This document shows, in pieces, positions 1-7,141 of a stretch of 64,000 bases of DNA. The first letter of the stretch is position 1. Every line of letters begins with the position of its first letter. Under the pieces are notes generated by a model. The model made no database searches, was not told the origin of the DNA, and saw only the letters and a list, made by a program, of their open reading frames with translations. Location: the NCBI RefSeq assembly GCF_032586175.1, contig NZ_JAWHTE010000001.1, positions 124,001-188,000 on the forward strand. Direction: 5' to 3'. The DNA is from Ovoidimarina sediminis (GTDB taxonomy: Bacteria > Pseudomonadota > Alphaproteobacteria > Rhodobacterales > Rhodobacteraceae). A program made the position numbers and the translations under genes.

Positions 1-588
1 GATGCGATGCTCCTCTCCGCCGGCTTCGCCGCGCGCTCCTCCCGGGGCGGCCGGGATGCCGCGACGCAGGCGGCCATCGATGCCTCGATCGATCACGTCC
101 TCCAGGGTCACGCCCCCTATCCGGCGGTGTCGGTCGATCGGATCTGGAACCTCGTGAAGGCCAACGAACCGGCCCGGGCCTTCTTCGCCCGCGTCGGCGC
201 GCCGGGCGACGGCAACCTGATCCGCGAAATCCTGGCCCCCGGCCCCCTGCGCGACGCCATCGTGAACTGGGGCGAGGTGGCCCGCGCCCTCCTGCGGCTG
301 CTGGAGCTTGAGGCCGCGCGCCGCCCCCATGACGCCGAGGCGCACGCCCTCCTCGCCGATCTCCTCGCCCTCGACGGGGTGCAGGCGCTGATGGCCACGC
401 CTCCCGGCCCCCGCACCGATCCGGTCCTCGCGATAAAGATCCGCATCGGTGCGGATGTGCTGGAACTCTTCTCCCTCATCGCGACCATCGGGATGAGCGC
501 CGATGCCGCCCTCGACGATCTGCGCATCGAAACGCTTCTGCCCGCGAATGACGCCACCCGCGCCTGGTTCGCCCGCGCCTTTGCCTGA
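1..588 (+). CDS. C-terminal part of an XRE/MmyB-type transcriptional regulator (5' end outside window)
   Basis: The frame is open to the left edge of the window and stops at 588, so only the C-terminal 195 or so codons are present. The text APYPAVSVDRIWNLV followed by NLIREILAP and IVNWGEVARALL has the pattern of the MmyB-like ligand-binding domain that follows an N-terminal helix-turn-helix in many actinobacterial and proteobacterial XRE-family regulators. The HTH itself would lie before the window. An ATG at position 7 exists but gives a protein without a DNA-binding domain, so I do not take it as the real start. Such regulators often sit next to a short-chain dehydrogenase gene, as here. 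The family call is from motif reading only. Confidence 0.7.
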   Translation, partial: DAMLLSAGFAARSSRGGRDAATQAAIDASIDHVLQGHAPYPAVSVDRIWNLVKANEPARAFFARVGAPGDGNLIREILAPGPLRDAIVNWGEVARALLRLLELEAARRPHDAEAHALLADLLALDGVQALMATPPGPRTDPVLAIKIRIGADVLELFSLIATIGMSADAALDDLRIETLLPANDATRAWFARAFA

Positions 589-673
589 CGCTTGCCAGAT
601 GCCCATACCCCTCGCCTCCCGTTTCGGCTAAGCCCGTCCCCGACGAAAACGGAATTCGGACGAGGGGAACGAC

Positions 674-1432
674 ATGGGCCAAGATTTCGCGACATATCCC
701 AGCCTGGCGGGGCGCACGGTGATCATCACGGGCGGGGCCTCGGGCATCGGCGCAGAGATCGTGAAAGCCTTCGCCGCCCAGGGCAGCCGCGTGGGCTTCC
801 TCGATCTCGACGAGACGACAAGCGCCGCGCTCACCGACGCCACGGAAGGCGACATCGCCTTCGAGATCTGCGACCTCCGCGATATTCCCGCCATGCAGGC
901 CGCCCTCGCCCGGCTGAAGGAACGGCTCGGCCCCGCCTCGGTCCTCGTTAACAACGCCGCCCGCGACGACCGCCACGCCTGGGACGAGATCGACCCTGCC
1001 TATTGGGACGAACGGATGCACACCAACCTCCGCCACATGTTCTTCGCGATCCAGGCGGTCGCGCCCGACATGATCGCCGCCGGCGGCGGCGCGATCGTCA
1101 ACATGGGCTCGAACTCGTGGTGGGAGGCGGGCGGCGGCTTCCCCGCCTACACCACCGCGAAGGCGGCCGTTCACGGCCTCACCCGCACGATGGCCCGCGA
1201 TCTCGGCGGCCACCGGATCCGCGTCAACACCGTCGTGCCGGGCTGGATCATGACCGAGCGGCAGAAAACCCTCTGGGCCACGCCCGAGGCCCTTGAAAAA
1301 CACCGCCAGCGCCAGTGCCTGCCGGATCTGATCGATCCGGTCTATGTCGCGCGCATGGTCGTCTTCCTTGCGTCCGACGATGCGGCGATGTGCTCGGCGA
1401 ACAACTACATGGTCGAAGCGGGTTCGATCTGA
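674..1432 (+). CDS. SDR-family oxidoreductase, D-xylose/sugar 1-dehydrogenase-like
   Basis: This 252-residue protein is a classical short-chain dehydrogenase/reductase. The cofactor motif TGGASGIG is at residues 19-26, an aspartate at the end of the second beta strand (D44) suggests NAD rather than NADP, NNAA is at 93-96, and the catalytic Ser/Tyr/Lys set is S146, Y159 and K163 (YTTAK). The stretch DDRH..YWDER..NLRHM..QAVAP closely resembles the Caulobacter-type xylose dehydrogenase (XylB) as I remember it, so oxidation of an aldose to a lactone is a reasonable guess; other polyol or sugar substrates are possible. The start is supported by GAGGGGAACGAC just upstream. It follows the MmyB-type regulator at 85 bp, which may control it. 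Confidence 0.85.
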   Translation: MGQDFATYPSLAGRTVIITGGASGIGAEIVKAFAAQGSRVGFLDLDETTSAALTDATEGDIAFEICDLRDIPAMQAALARLKERLGPASVLVNNAARDDRHAWDEIDPAYWDERMHTNLRHMFFAIQAVAPDMIAAGGGAIVNMGSNSWWEAGGGFPAYTTAKAAVHGLTRTMARDLGGHRIRVNTVVPGWIMTERQKTLWATPEALEKHRQRQCLPDLIDPVYVARMVVFLASDDAAMCSANNYMVEAGSI

Positions 1433-1795
1433 CGGGCCGCGCGCGGCAAAGTTCCTCACGAAGGCCACAGACCTTCCCGAAGCCGCCGGGATTATAACCC
1501 CGGCTTTCCTGCGCGAGGGGATCGGGCGGTTCGCTGCGAACGGATATGCCCACACCGGGACCCTCAGGCATGTCAGCCTCCGCAAGCGCGATCTGAAGGC
1601 ACGACCCGGGGTCGCGGCCCCCTTCGCCACCCCCGATCCATCCCGGTCACGACGATCCCGCATCGGCGCTGGCCGCGCCCACCATCACGACACGGCTCTC
1701 CCATGATATCGCAGGGGCCGCGCCCCGTGCCCCCGCTGGACAAACACGCCGCCCCCCGCTTCAGTGATCCCGCCACGTGCAACCGAGGCCCCACC
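1433..1795. other. intergenic gap without a credible gene
   Basis: This 363-bp stretch separates the SDR gene from the sulfatase. Open frames cross it on both strands, but they are continuations of out-of-frame shadows, give arginine- and proline-rich translations, and have no convincing ribosome-binding site. A longer in-frame start for the sulfatase (1703) falls here, but I prefer 1796. I see no terminator hairpin with a T tract. Confidence 0.5.
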
Positions 1796-3259
1796 ATGAC
1801 GCTACGCCAGCCGAACATCCTCCTGATCATGGCCGATCAGATGACACCCTTCATGCTCGAGGCCTGCGGCGGCACCGGCGCGCGCACCGAACACATGTCG
1901 GCGCTCGCCGCCCGCGCCGCCACCTTCACCAATGCCTACACCCCCAGCCCGATCTGCGTCCCCGCCCGGTCCTGCTTCATGACCGGGCTCCATACCTCCA
2001 CGACCGGCTGCTACGACAACGGCGATCCCTTCCCGGGCTATCTGCCCACCTTCGCCCATTACCTCGCGAACGCGGGGTACGAAACGGTGCTGTCGGGCAA
2101 GATGCATTTCATCGGGGCCGATCAGCTTCACGGCTTCCAGCGCCGGCTCAACACCGATATCTATCCGTCCGGCCACCTCTGGTCCTACCCTCTGCCGCCC
2201 GAAGACGATCCCGACGCAAAGGCCTTCGATTTCACCCCGCAATACCTGGCCGAAAACATCGGCCCCGGCTGGTCGAAAGAGCTTCAGTATGACGAAGAAA
2301 CCCACTTCCGGGCGATGGAATACCTGCGCCACGCGCCGAAGAGGCCCTGGATGCTGACGGTCTCCTTCACCAACCCCCACCCACCCTACAAGGTGCCCCG
2401 CAGGTATTGGGAGATCTACGAAGACGCCGACATGCCCCTGCCGATCTATCCCGACGACATGGACGATCGCTATTCGGCCTACGATCACGCGATCCGCCGC
2501 TGGCACGGGCTCCACCTCCGGGGCGACGAGATCCGCGATCCCGAAAACCTCCGCGCCATGCGCCGCGGCTTCGCGGCCCTCGCCCATTACGTCGACGACA
2601 AGATCGGCGAATTGCTCGGCGTCCTGGAAGAGGCCGGAACCCGTGACGACACGCTCGTCATCGTCACCTCAGACCATGGCGAGATGCTGGGCGAACGCGG
2701 CATGATCCAGAAACGCAGCCTCCATGAATGGTCGGCCCGCATTCCGCTCTTCATCGACATGCCGGGGGCCGTGCCCCGCCGGATCGACACCCCCGTCTCG
2801 CTGATCGATCTGCCGGCCACCCTGATCGACATCGCCCAAGAAACGTCCGTCCGCCCCCTCGAAGGCCGCTCGCTCCTTCCGGCGATCCACGGCGCGGAAC
2901 TAGCGGTGATCCCGGTGATCTCCGAATACCACGGCGAGGGCATCATGCGGCCCTCCTTCATGGTGCGCCTCGGCGACTGGAAATACCACTACTGCCACGG
3001 CACGCCGCCCCAGCTTTACAACCTCGCCGAGGATCCCGGCGAATGGGCGAACCGCGCGGGCGATCCCGATTGCGCCGAGATCGAATCCACGCTGAACCAG
3101 GTCATCACCGGCGGCGCCTTCGACCTCGACAGGATCGCGTCAGAGGTCTGGGACCGGCTGCCCATGAAAGCGGTCGTGAACGCCGCGATGAAGGCCAACG
3201 GCACGGCCTGGGATTACATCCCCGATCCCGACGCGACGGCCGGGTACCTGCGGGAATAG
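1796..3259 (+). CDS. type I sulfatase, choline-sulfatase-like
   Basis: The 487-residue product begins QPNILLIMADQ, the usual N-terminal metal-binding segment (D14), and has the sulfatase signature CVPAR with the cysteine that becomes formylglycine at C54 and R58 behind it. GKMHFIGADQLHGF and RLNTDIYPS match the choline-sulfatase (BetC) pattern, and TSDHGEMLGERG is the second metal-site block. It probably hydrolyses a small sulfate ester such as choline-O-sulfate in the cytoplasm; no signal peptide is visible. I chose the ATG at 1796 because homology starts there; the in-frame ATG at 1703 adds 31 unlike residues. betA/betB/betI genes are not adjacent, so the substrate is not settled. Confidence 0.85.
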   Translation: MTLRQPNILLIMADQMTPFMLEACGGTGARTEHMSALAARAATFTNAYTPSPICVPARSCFMTGLHTSTTGCYDNGDPFPGYLPTFAHYLANAGYETVLSGKMHFIGADQLHGFQRRLNTDIYPSGHLWSYPLPPEDDPDAKAFDFTPQYLAENIGPGWSKELQYDEETHFRAMEYLRHAPKRPWMLTVSFTNPHPPYKVPRRYWEIYEDADMPLPIYPDDMDDRYSAYDHAIRRWHGLHLRGDEIRDPENLRAMRRGFAALAHYVDDKIGELLGVLEEAGTRDDTLVIVTSDHGEMLGERGMIQKRSLHEWSARIPLFIDMPGAVPRRIDTPVSLIDLPATLIDIAQETSVRPLEGRSLLPAIHGAELAVIPVISEYHGEGIMRPSFMVRLGDWKYHYCHGTPPQLYNLAEDPGEWANRAGDPDCAEIESTLNQVITGGAFDLDRIASEVWDRLPMKAVVNAAMKANGTAWDYIPDPDATAGYLRE

Positions 3260-3263
3260 CGCC

Positions 3264-4226
3264 TCACGACGCCGCCACCGCCGCCCCGTCCCGCACCGCG
3301 CGCACCTGCCGCGCGATCTCGGCGATATGGCGCGCATCGGTGCCGCAGCACCCGCCCCAGACATTGATATGGGGAAACCGCGCCGCAAGCGCCGCCATCT
3401 GGCCGCCCAGCTCCTCGGGGTCGCCGTCCTCGAGATGCCCGAGGCTGCACAGCGACAGAAGCTCCATCGCCACGGCATTCGGCATGAAGCCTCCCAGCCG
3501 GTCCATCCAGCCGCCTGGCCCCAGCCCCGGCGCGAATTCCGTCGGATGGGCGCAGTTCACGGCATAGTACAACGGCCCCCCCCCGGTCGCGTCGTCGATC
3601 CGCCCCACCGCCTCCTCCAGCGTCGCCCCGTCATTCAGCCGCCCGCCCTTGGCGATGAAGGAAATCATGCAGGGCATCCCCGCCCCCTCCGCCGCGCGGG
3701 CGAACCCCGTCGCCTCCTCGACATTCGAAAACGTCCAGGCCGAAACCATCTCGGCCCCGGCATCGCGCATCGTCACGATCTGCTCGGAATGATAGTCCTC
3801 GGCCTCCGCCGCATCCTCCACCCGGCCCGTGTCATAGGCGTCGCCCCTGGGGCCGACGCAGCCGCCGATCACCATCGGCGTCGCCTCGCTGTGATAGTCC
3901 CGCGCAATGTCGCGGTAGAACTCGATGCCGCGCGCGGTGATCTCGGCCAGCCCCTCGCGCGAATAGCCGATCAACTCCCCCCAGTCCCGGCTCGTCCGGT
4001 AGTGCAGCCCCTCGTTGATCACGCCGAACCCGTTGGCCACCGCCGCTTCCACCAGCTTCCGGTGATAGGCCTCTAGGCACGCCCGCCCCCGGTCGTCGTC
4101 CAGAAGCTCGAACGCGCAGAAATGGCGCAGCGTGAACCCGTCGATATATTGCAGCCAGGTCTCGAACCCGCCCCCGCAGGTCATCAGCCGGCCATCCAGC
4201 TGCGGAAGCGCTGCCGCATCGGTCAT
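3264..4226 (-). CDS. homocysteine S-methyltransferase family protein
   Basis: The 320-residue protein has the (beta-alpha)8 methyltransferase pattern of the S-methyl_trans family: INEGLHYRTS, IGGCVGPRGDAY, a first zinc cysteine in VNCAHP and the paired zinc cysteines in GGCCGTDARH (C293-C294). Members transfer a methyl group from S-methylmethionine, betaine or related donors to homocysteine or another thiol. The exact donor cannot be read from sequence. The gene is convergent with the sulfatase and ends 4 bp after it. If the sulfatase releases choline or another methylated osmolyte, a methyl-consuming enzyme beside it would make sense, but that link is inference. Confidence 0.85.
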   Translation of the reverse strand: MTDAAALPQLDGRLMTCGGGFETWLQYIDGFTLRHFCAFELLDDDRGRACLEAYHRKLVEAAVANGFGVINEGLHYRTSRDWGELIGYSREGLAEITARGIEFYRDIARDYHSEATPMVIGGCVGPRGDAYDTGRVEDAAEAEDYHSEQIVTMRDAGAEMVSAWTFSNVEEATGFARAAEGAGMPCMISFIAKGGRLNDGATLEEAVGRIDDATGGGPLYYAVNCAHPTEFAPGLGPGGWMDRLGGFMPNAVAMELLSLCSLGHLEDGDPEELGGQMAALAARFPHINVWGGCCGTDARHIAEIARQVRAVRDGAAVAAS

Positions 4227-4307
4227 GTCTCTGTCCCCCTGTTTTCAGGGAAGCATAGGGGCATCGGGCGATCCTGTCGCCCCTTCGGGCGCCGGCGAGG
4301 CCCGCCC

Positions 4308-4597
4308 TCAGCCGGCCAGGTCGGAATAATACCCGATATGCCGCCCGGTATGGGCCTCCAGCACCCGCAGAAGGCTTTGGTCCGCCGCCTCTGCCGCGCC
4401 GAGAGTGACGATTGCGTCCAGCACCTCCCCCGCATCGAGATCATGGGACCGGGACGGAAACGCATTCAGCCCGCCATTGTTCGCGCTTCCCAAATACCGG
4501 CAGGCAATGGCCGCCGCTCGTCCCACGGCGGGCACATGGCCGGATCGGCCTCCATCACCATTGCGTTCCATACGGCCGTCTGCCCGTCACATGTCAC
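4308..4597 (-). pseudogene. DUF4375 (DMP19-like) gene interrupted by an apparent frameshift
   Basis: Two minus-strand frames join into one plausible protein. From a GTG at 4597, preceded by GAAAGGACGTCGC, the first frame reads TCDGQTAVWNAMVMEADP then CPPWDER. Near 4513-4520 (a GCGGCGGCC run) homology-like text moves to the frame that reads AIACRYLGSANNGGLNAF, SHDLDAGEVLDAIVTLGA and a stop at 4308. One missing base near the CGG repeats would restore a continuous frame of about 96 residues. The NNGGLNAF..LDAGEVLDAI pattern resembles the DUF4375/DMP19 family, whose function is not established, though members are usually longer. It could be a real pseudogene or a sequencing error. Confidence 0.5.
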
Positions 4598-4734
4598 GCG
4601 ACGTCCTTTCCCGGGGCACCGTCTGCCCCGAAGATACGCGCCGTGGCCCACGTCGCCTGTGGCGCTTGCGCGCGGGGATACAGGATCTGCCACAGTTCCG
4701 TCATCCAGCCGCGCTAGGCTGTGCCCCGGGGACG

Positions 4735-5178
4735 ATGAACAGAACGGGTAGAATGTCGACAGCGATGCCGCTTCTCCGAACCTGGCTTCTGCTGACGCTG
4801 GCCAGCCTGCTCGCCGGGTTCGCCGGGGTGTTCTGCGCCTATGCGGTCGACGGCTCCTGTTCCCTCCCGGCGGCCTTCGGCTTCGCCTGGCCCGTGGGCC
4901 TGATCTCCGGCGGCATCGGCGCACTCGTCCTTGCCGGGCCGATCCTCACGGCCTGTTCCGGCTGGGAGGTGTTTCTTCTGGGTGCCCCGAACGAGTTCAA
5001 CCTGACCGTCTTTTTCTTCAGCCTGCCCTCGACGCTGGCCGTGGCGATCCTCACCGGTGCACGCCTTCTGGAACGGGCCGTCGGACGGGATCTTCGCGTC
5101 TGGCCGCTCACCCTCTGCCTGACGCCCCTGGCCTACGCGGCGCTCACCAGCCTCGGCAACCGGGTCTCCCTGTCGTGA
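4735..5178 (+). CDS. small hypothetical membrane protein
   Basis: From the ATG at 4735 the frame gives 147 residues with about four hydrophobic segments (LLRTWLLLTLASLLAGFAGVF, PVGLISGGIGALVLAGPIL, NLTVFFFSLPSTLAVAILT and LTLCLTPLAYAALTSL). An alternative ATG at 4753 follows GGGTAGA and removes six residues. I do not recognise a family. It lies 34 bp before another small membrane protein of similar size on the same strand, so the two may be co-transcribed. The N-terminal part of the longer open frame (from 4405) overlaps the DUF4375 remnant on the other strand and is not believable as protein. Confidence 0.55.
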   Translation: MNRTGRMSTAMPLLRTWLLLTLASLLAGFAGVFCAYAVDGSCSLPAAFGFAWPVGLISGGIGALVLAGPILTACSGWEVFLLGAPNEFNLTVFFFSLPSTLAVAILTGARLLERAVGRDLRVWPLTLCLTPLAYAALTSLGNRVSLS

Positions 5179-5212
5179 GCCCGGCCTCTCTCGTATCCCC
5201 GGGCGCATCGCG

Positions 5213-5659
5213 ATGACCCCGCCGCAGCGCACGCCCGCCTCCACCCGGCACCATATCGGCGCGGGCCTCCTGACCGCCCTCCTGTCCTTGCTCTACGTCT
5301 TCGGCTCGTTCCGGCTCGCCCCCTGGGGCTGTGACGTCAGCGCATGGCTCTGCCTCATGCCCATATCGGTGCTCTACGTGTCTCCGCCCGCCGCGCTTCT
5401 CCTGCCGCTTGCGGTCATGGCCAACCGCCGCCGCCAGCGGCCTTTCCCCGACGGACTTCTCCCGCTCATGATCGCGACGGGCCTCGTGGCCCAGGCCGCG
5501 ATCTCGGGCACAAGCCTGTGGCTCAGCGCCCCGCACATGCGCCACATCTTCGTCTACGACGTGCTGATCTTCCCCTACGGCTTCCTCGCGGGCGCCCTCG
5601 CGGCGGGGGTATTCCGCCTGTCCCTTTCCGCCCTTGCCCGACTTTGGAGGACGGGCTGA
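5213..5659 (+). CDS. small hypothetical membrane protein
   Basis: This 148-residue frame has a basic N-terminus (MTPPQRTPASTRHH) and hydrophobic segments at about residues 16-33, 44-68, 82-100 and 115-140, suggesting four membrane spans. No catalytic motif is visible and I do not recognise the family. It follows the preceding membrane protein by 34 bp and precedes an MFS transporter by 57 bp, all on one strand, so a small membrane-protein operon is possible. Coding potential is supported by typical GC-rich third positions and a clean ATG start. Confidence 0.55.
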   Translation: MTPPQRTPASTRHHIGAGLLTALLSLLYVFGSFRLAPWGCDVSAWLCLMPISVLYVSPPAALLLPLAVMANRRRQRPFPDGLLPLMIATGLVAQAAISGTSLWLSAPHMRHIFVYDVLIFPYGFLAGALAAGVFRLSLSALARLWRTG

Positions 5660-5716
5660 GCGGCGCGGGAAAGAATCCGCCTGTTCCGCCGCCCCGCCCG
5701 GGTGTAAGCGTCCTCC

Positions 5717-6943
5717 ATGACACCCGCCGACAGCCCCGATCACGATCTGCACGATACCCGCTATGCGTGGTTCCGCCTCGCGGTGACGCTTCTCGTCGCC
5801 TGCGTCGGCAACGTGGGCATGTGGGCGGTGATCGTGATCCTGCCCGACATGCAGGCCGAGTTCGGGATCGACAGGGGCACCGCCTCGCTGCCATACACCG
5901 CCTGCATGGCGGGCTTCGCGATCGGCAGCCTCGCGATCGGCCGCTGGGTCGACCGCTACGGCATCACGCCCTGCATCATCGCCACGGCGGCGCTCATGTC
6001 CGCAGGCTATACGCTCGCGGTCCTGTCCCATTCGGTCTGGGCGCTCATCGCGCTCCATGGCGCCATCGGCTTCGGCGCGGCGGCGAATTTCGGGCCGCTC
6101 ATCGCCGATATCTCGCACTGGTTCATGCGCCGGCGCGGTATCGCCGTCGCGATCACGGCGAGCGGCAACTACCTCTCCGGCGCGATCTGGCCGCTTCTTC
6201 TCTCGGGCCTCCTCGACAGCTATGGCTGGCGCGGCGTCTATGTGGCGCTCGCGGTGATCGTACCGGCGCTCGCCATCCCGCTCTCCCTCGTCCTGCGCCG
6301 CCGGATTTCCGAGGCCGCCACCGCCCGCGCCGACAGCGCCGCCGCCGCCCGGCGCGGCGCCACCGGGCTCGCCCCCGCCCAGCTTCAGCTCATGCTCATC
6401 GTCGCGGGCGTGGCCTGCTGCATGGCGATGGCGATGCCCCAGGTGCATATCGTGGCGCTTTGCGCCGATCTGGGCTTCGGCCCCGCGGTGGGCGCCGAAA
6501 TGCTCTCGCTCATGCTTCTGGGCGGGGTCGCCTCGCGCCTCGTCTCGGGCTTCCTGGCCGACAGAATCGGCGGCATCCTGACGCTGCTCACCGGCTCCGT
6601 CCTGCAATGCATCGCGCTCTTTCTCTACCTGCCCGCGGGCGGGCTCACCTCGCTTTACGTCGTCTCGCTGGTCTTCGGGCTCAGCCAGGGCGGCATCGTG
6701 CCCTCCTATTCGATCGTCGTGCGTGAATACATGCCGGCGCGCGAGGCGGGGGCGCGCGTGGGCTCCGTCACCTTCGCCACCATCGTCGGTATGGCGGTGG
6801 GCGGCTGGGCCTCGGGCTGGATCTACGACGCGACCGGCAGCTACGACATGGCGTTCCTGCACGGGATCGCCTGGAACGTGCTCAATATCGGCATCGTTGT
6901 GACGATTCTCCTGCTCACCCGGCGCCGCCTCGCCCCGGCCTGA
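5717..6943 (+). CDS. MFS transporter
   Basis: The 408-residue protein has twelve hydrophobic segments, with the signature GRWVDRYG between spans 2 and 3 and the second-half equivalent SGFLADRIGG after span 8. The pattern (DMQAEFGIDRGTASLPYT near the N-terminus, a conserved G-rich span 4-5 GAIGFGAAANFGP) fits the oxalate/formate antiporter-like or monocarboxylate-type MFS branch. The substrate cannot be assigned. The start is an ATG 57 bp after the previous small membrane protein. Downstream lies a strong GC hairpin (6958-6980) which, on this strand, has only a weak T stretch. Confidence 0.85.
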   Translation: MTPADSPDHDLHDTRYAWFRLAVTLLVACVGNVGMWAVIVILPDMQAEFGIDRGTASLPYTACMAGFAIGSLAIGRWVDRYGITPCIIATAALMSAGYTLAVLSHSVWALIALHGAIGFGAAANFGPLIADISHWFMRRRGIAVAITASGNYLSGAIWPLLLSGLLDSYGWRGVYVALAVIVPALAIPLSLVLRRRISEAATARADSAAAARRGATGLAPAQLQLMLIVAGVACCMAMAMPQVHIVALCADLGFGPAVGAEMLSLMLLGGVASRLVSGFLADRIGGILTLLTGSVLQCIALFLYLPAGGLTSLYVVSLVFGLSQGGIVPSYSIVVREYMPAREAGARVGSVTFATIVGMAVGGWASGWIYDATGSYDMAFLHGIAWNVLNIGIVVTILLLTRRRLAPA

Positions 6944-6951
6944 CAGGGCCC

Positions 6952-6980
6952 AAAAAAAACGCCCGCACGAGGCGGGCGTT
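6952..6980 (-). terminator. Rho-independent terminator (minus strand)
   Basis: A 9-bp perfect stem (6958-6966 with 6972-6980), loop ACGAG on the plus strand, is followed on the minus strand by eight T (6959-6952). On the plus strand the hairpin is followed by AAGTTATTG, so it would be a poor terminator for the MFS gene. The orientation therefore argues for a minus-strand transcript. Confidence 0.8.
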
Positions 6981-7028
6981 AAGTTATTGAGGCAGGTTTC
7001 ATACAGGCAAGAAACCTATCGAGCAGTG
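6952..7028 (-). ncRNA. candidate small RNA, about 77 nt, with its own promoter and terminator
   Basis: Reading the minus strand, a promoter (TTGGCC, 17-bp spacer, TATAAA) at 7062-7034 is followed by about 77 nt that end in a textbook intrinsic terminator: stem AACGCCCGC/GCGGGCGTT with a 5-nt loop, then eight T. The 5' half holds a perfect 7-bp stem AGGTTTC/GAAACCT with a 10-nt loop (7017-6994). Between the stems lies a single-stranded AU-rich stretch (CTCAATAACTT), the kind Hfq binds. No start codon with a credible frame is inside. It sits between the MFS gene and the peptide-binding protein gene, antisense to both. Prediction only; the transcript and start site are inferred. Confidence 0.6.
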
Positions 7029-7033
7029 CCCCC

Positions 7034-7062
7034 TTTATACGCAAGCACTCGCCCACGGCCAA
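7034..7062 (-). promoter_or_regulatory. sigma70-type promoter of the candidate small RNA
   Basis: On the minus strand the -35 element TTGGCC (7062-7057) and the -10 element TATAAA (7039-7034) are separated by exactly 17 bp. In this GC-rich background such a match is unlikely by chance. The predicted start is about 7028, and the only downstream feature on that strand is the hairpin RNA that terminates at 6952. Confidence 0.6.
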
Positions 7063-7141
7063 GCTAAAAGTTTGAAAACCCACGAGTCCCCGACTACGCT
7101 TTCGCCCAAAGGGCATAACGAGCAGAGGAATTGTCCACAAA

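Noticed and set aside
1344..1706. 120-codon frame in the gap before the sulfatase
   Set aside because: Begins inside the SDR gene out of frame and ends in basic low-complexity text without a ribosome site.
5344..6726. 460-codon frame over the membrane protein and MFS genes
   Set aside because: Shadow frame: arginine/alanine-rich with no motif, whereas the overlapping frames encode clear membrane proteins.
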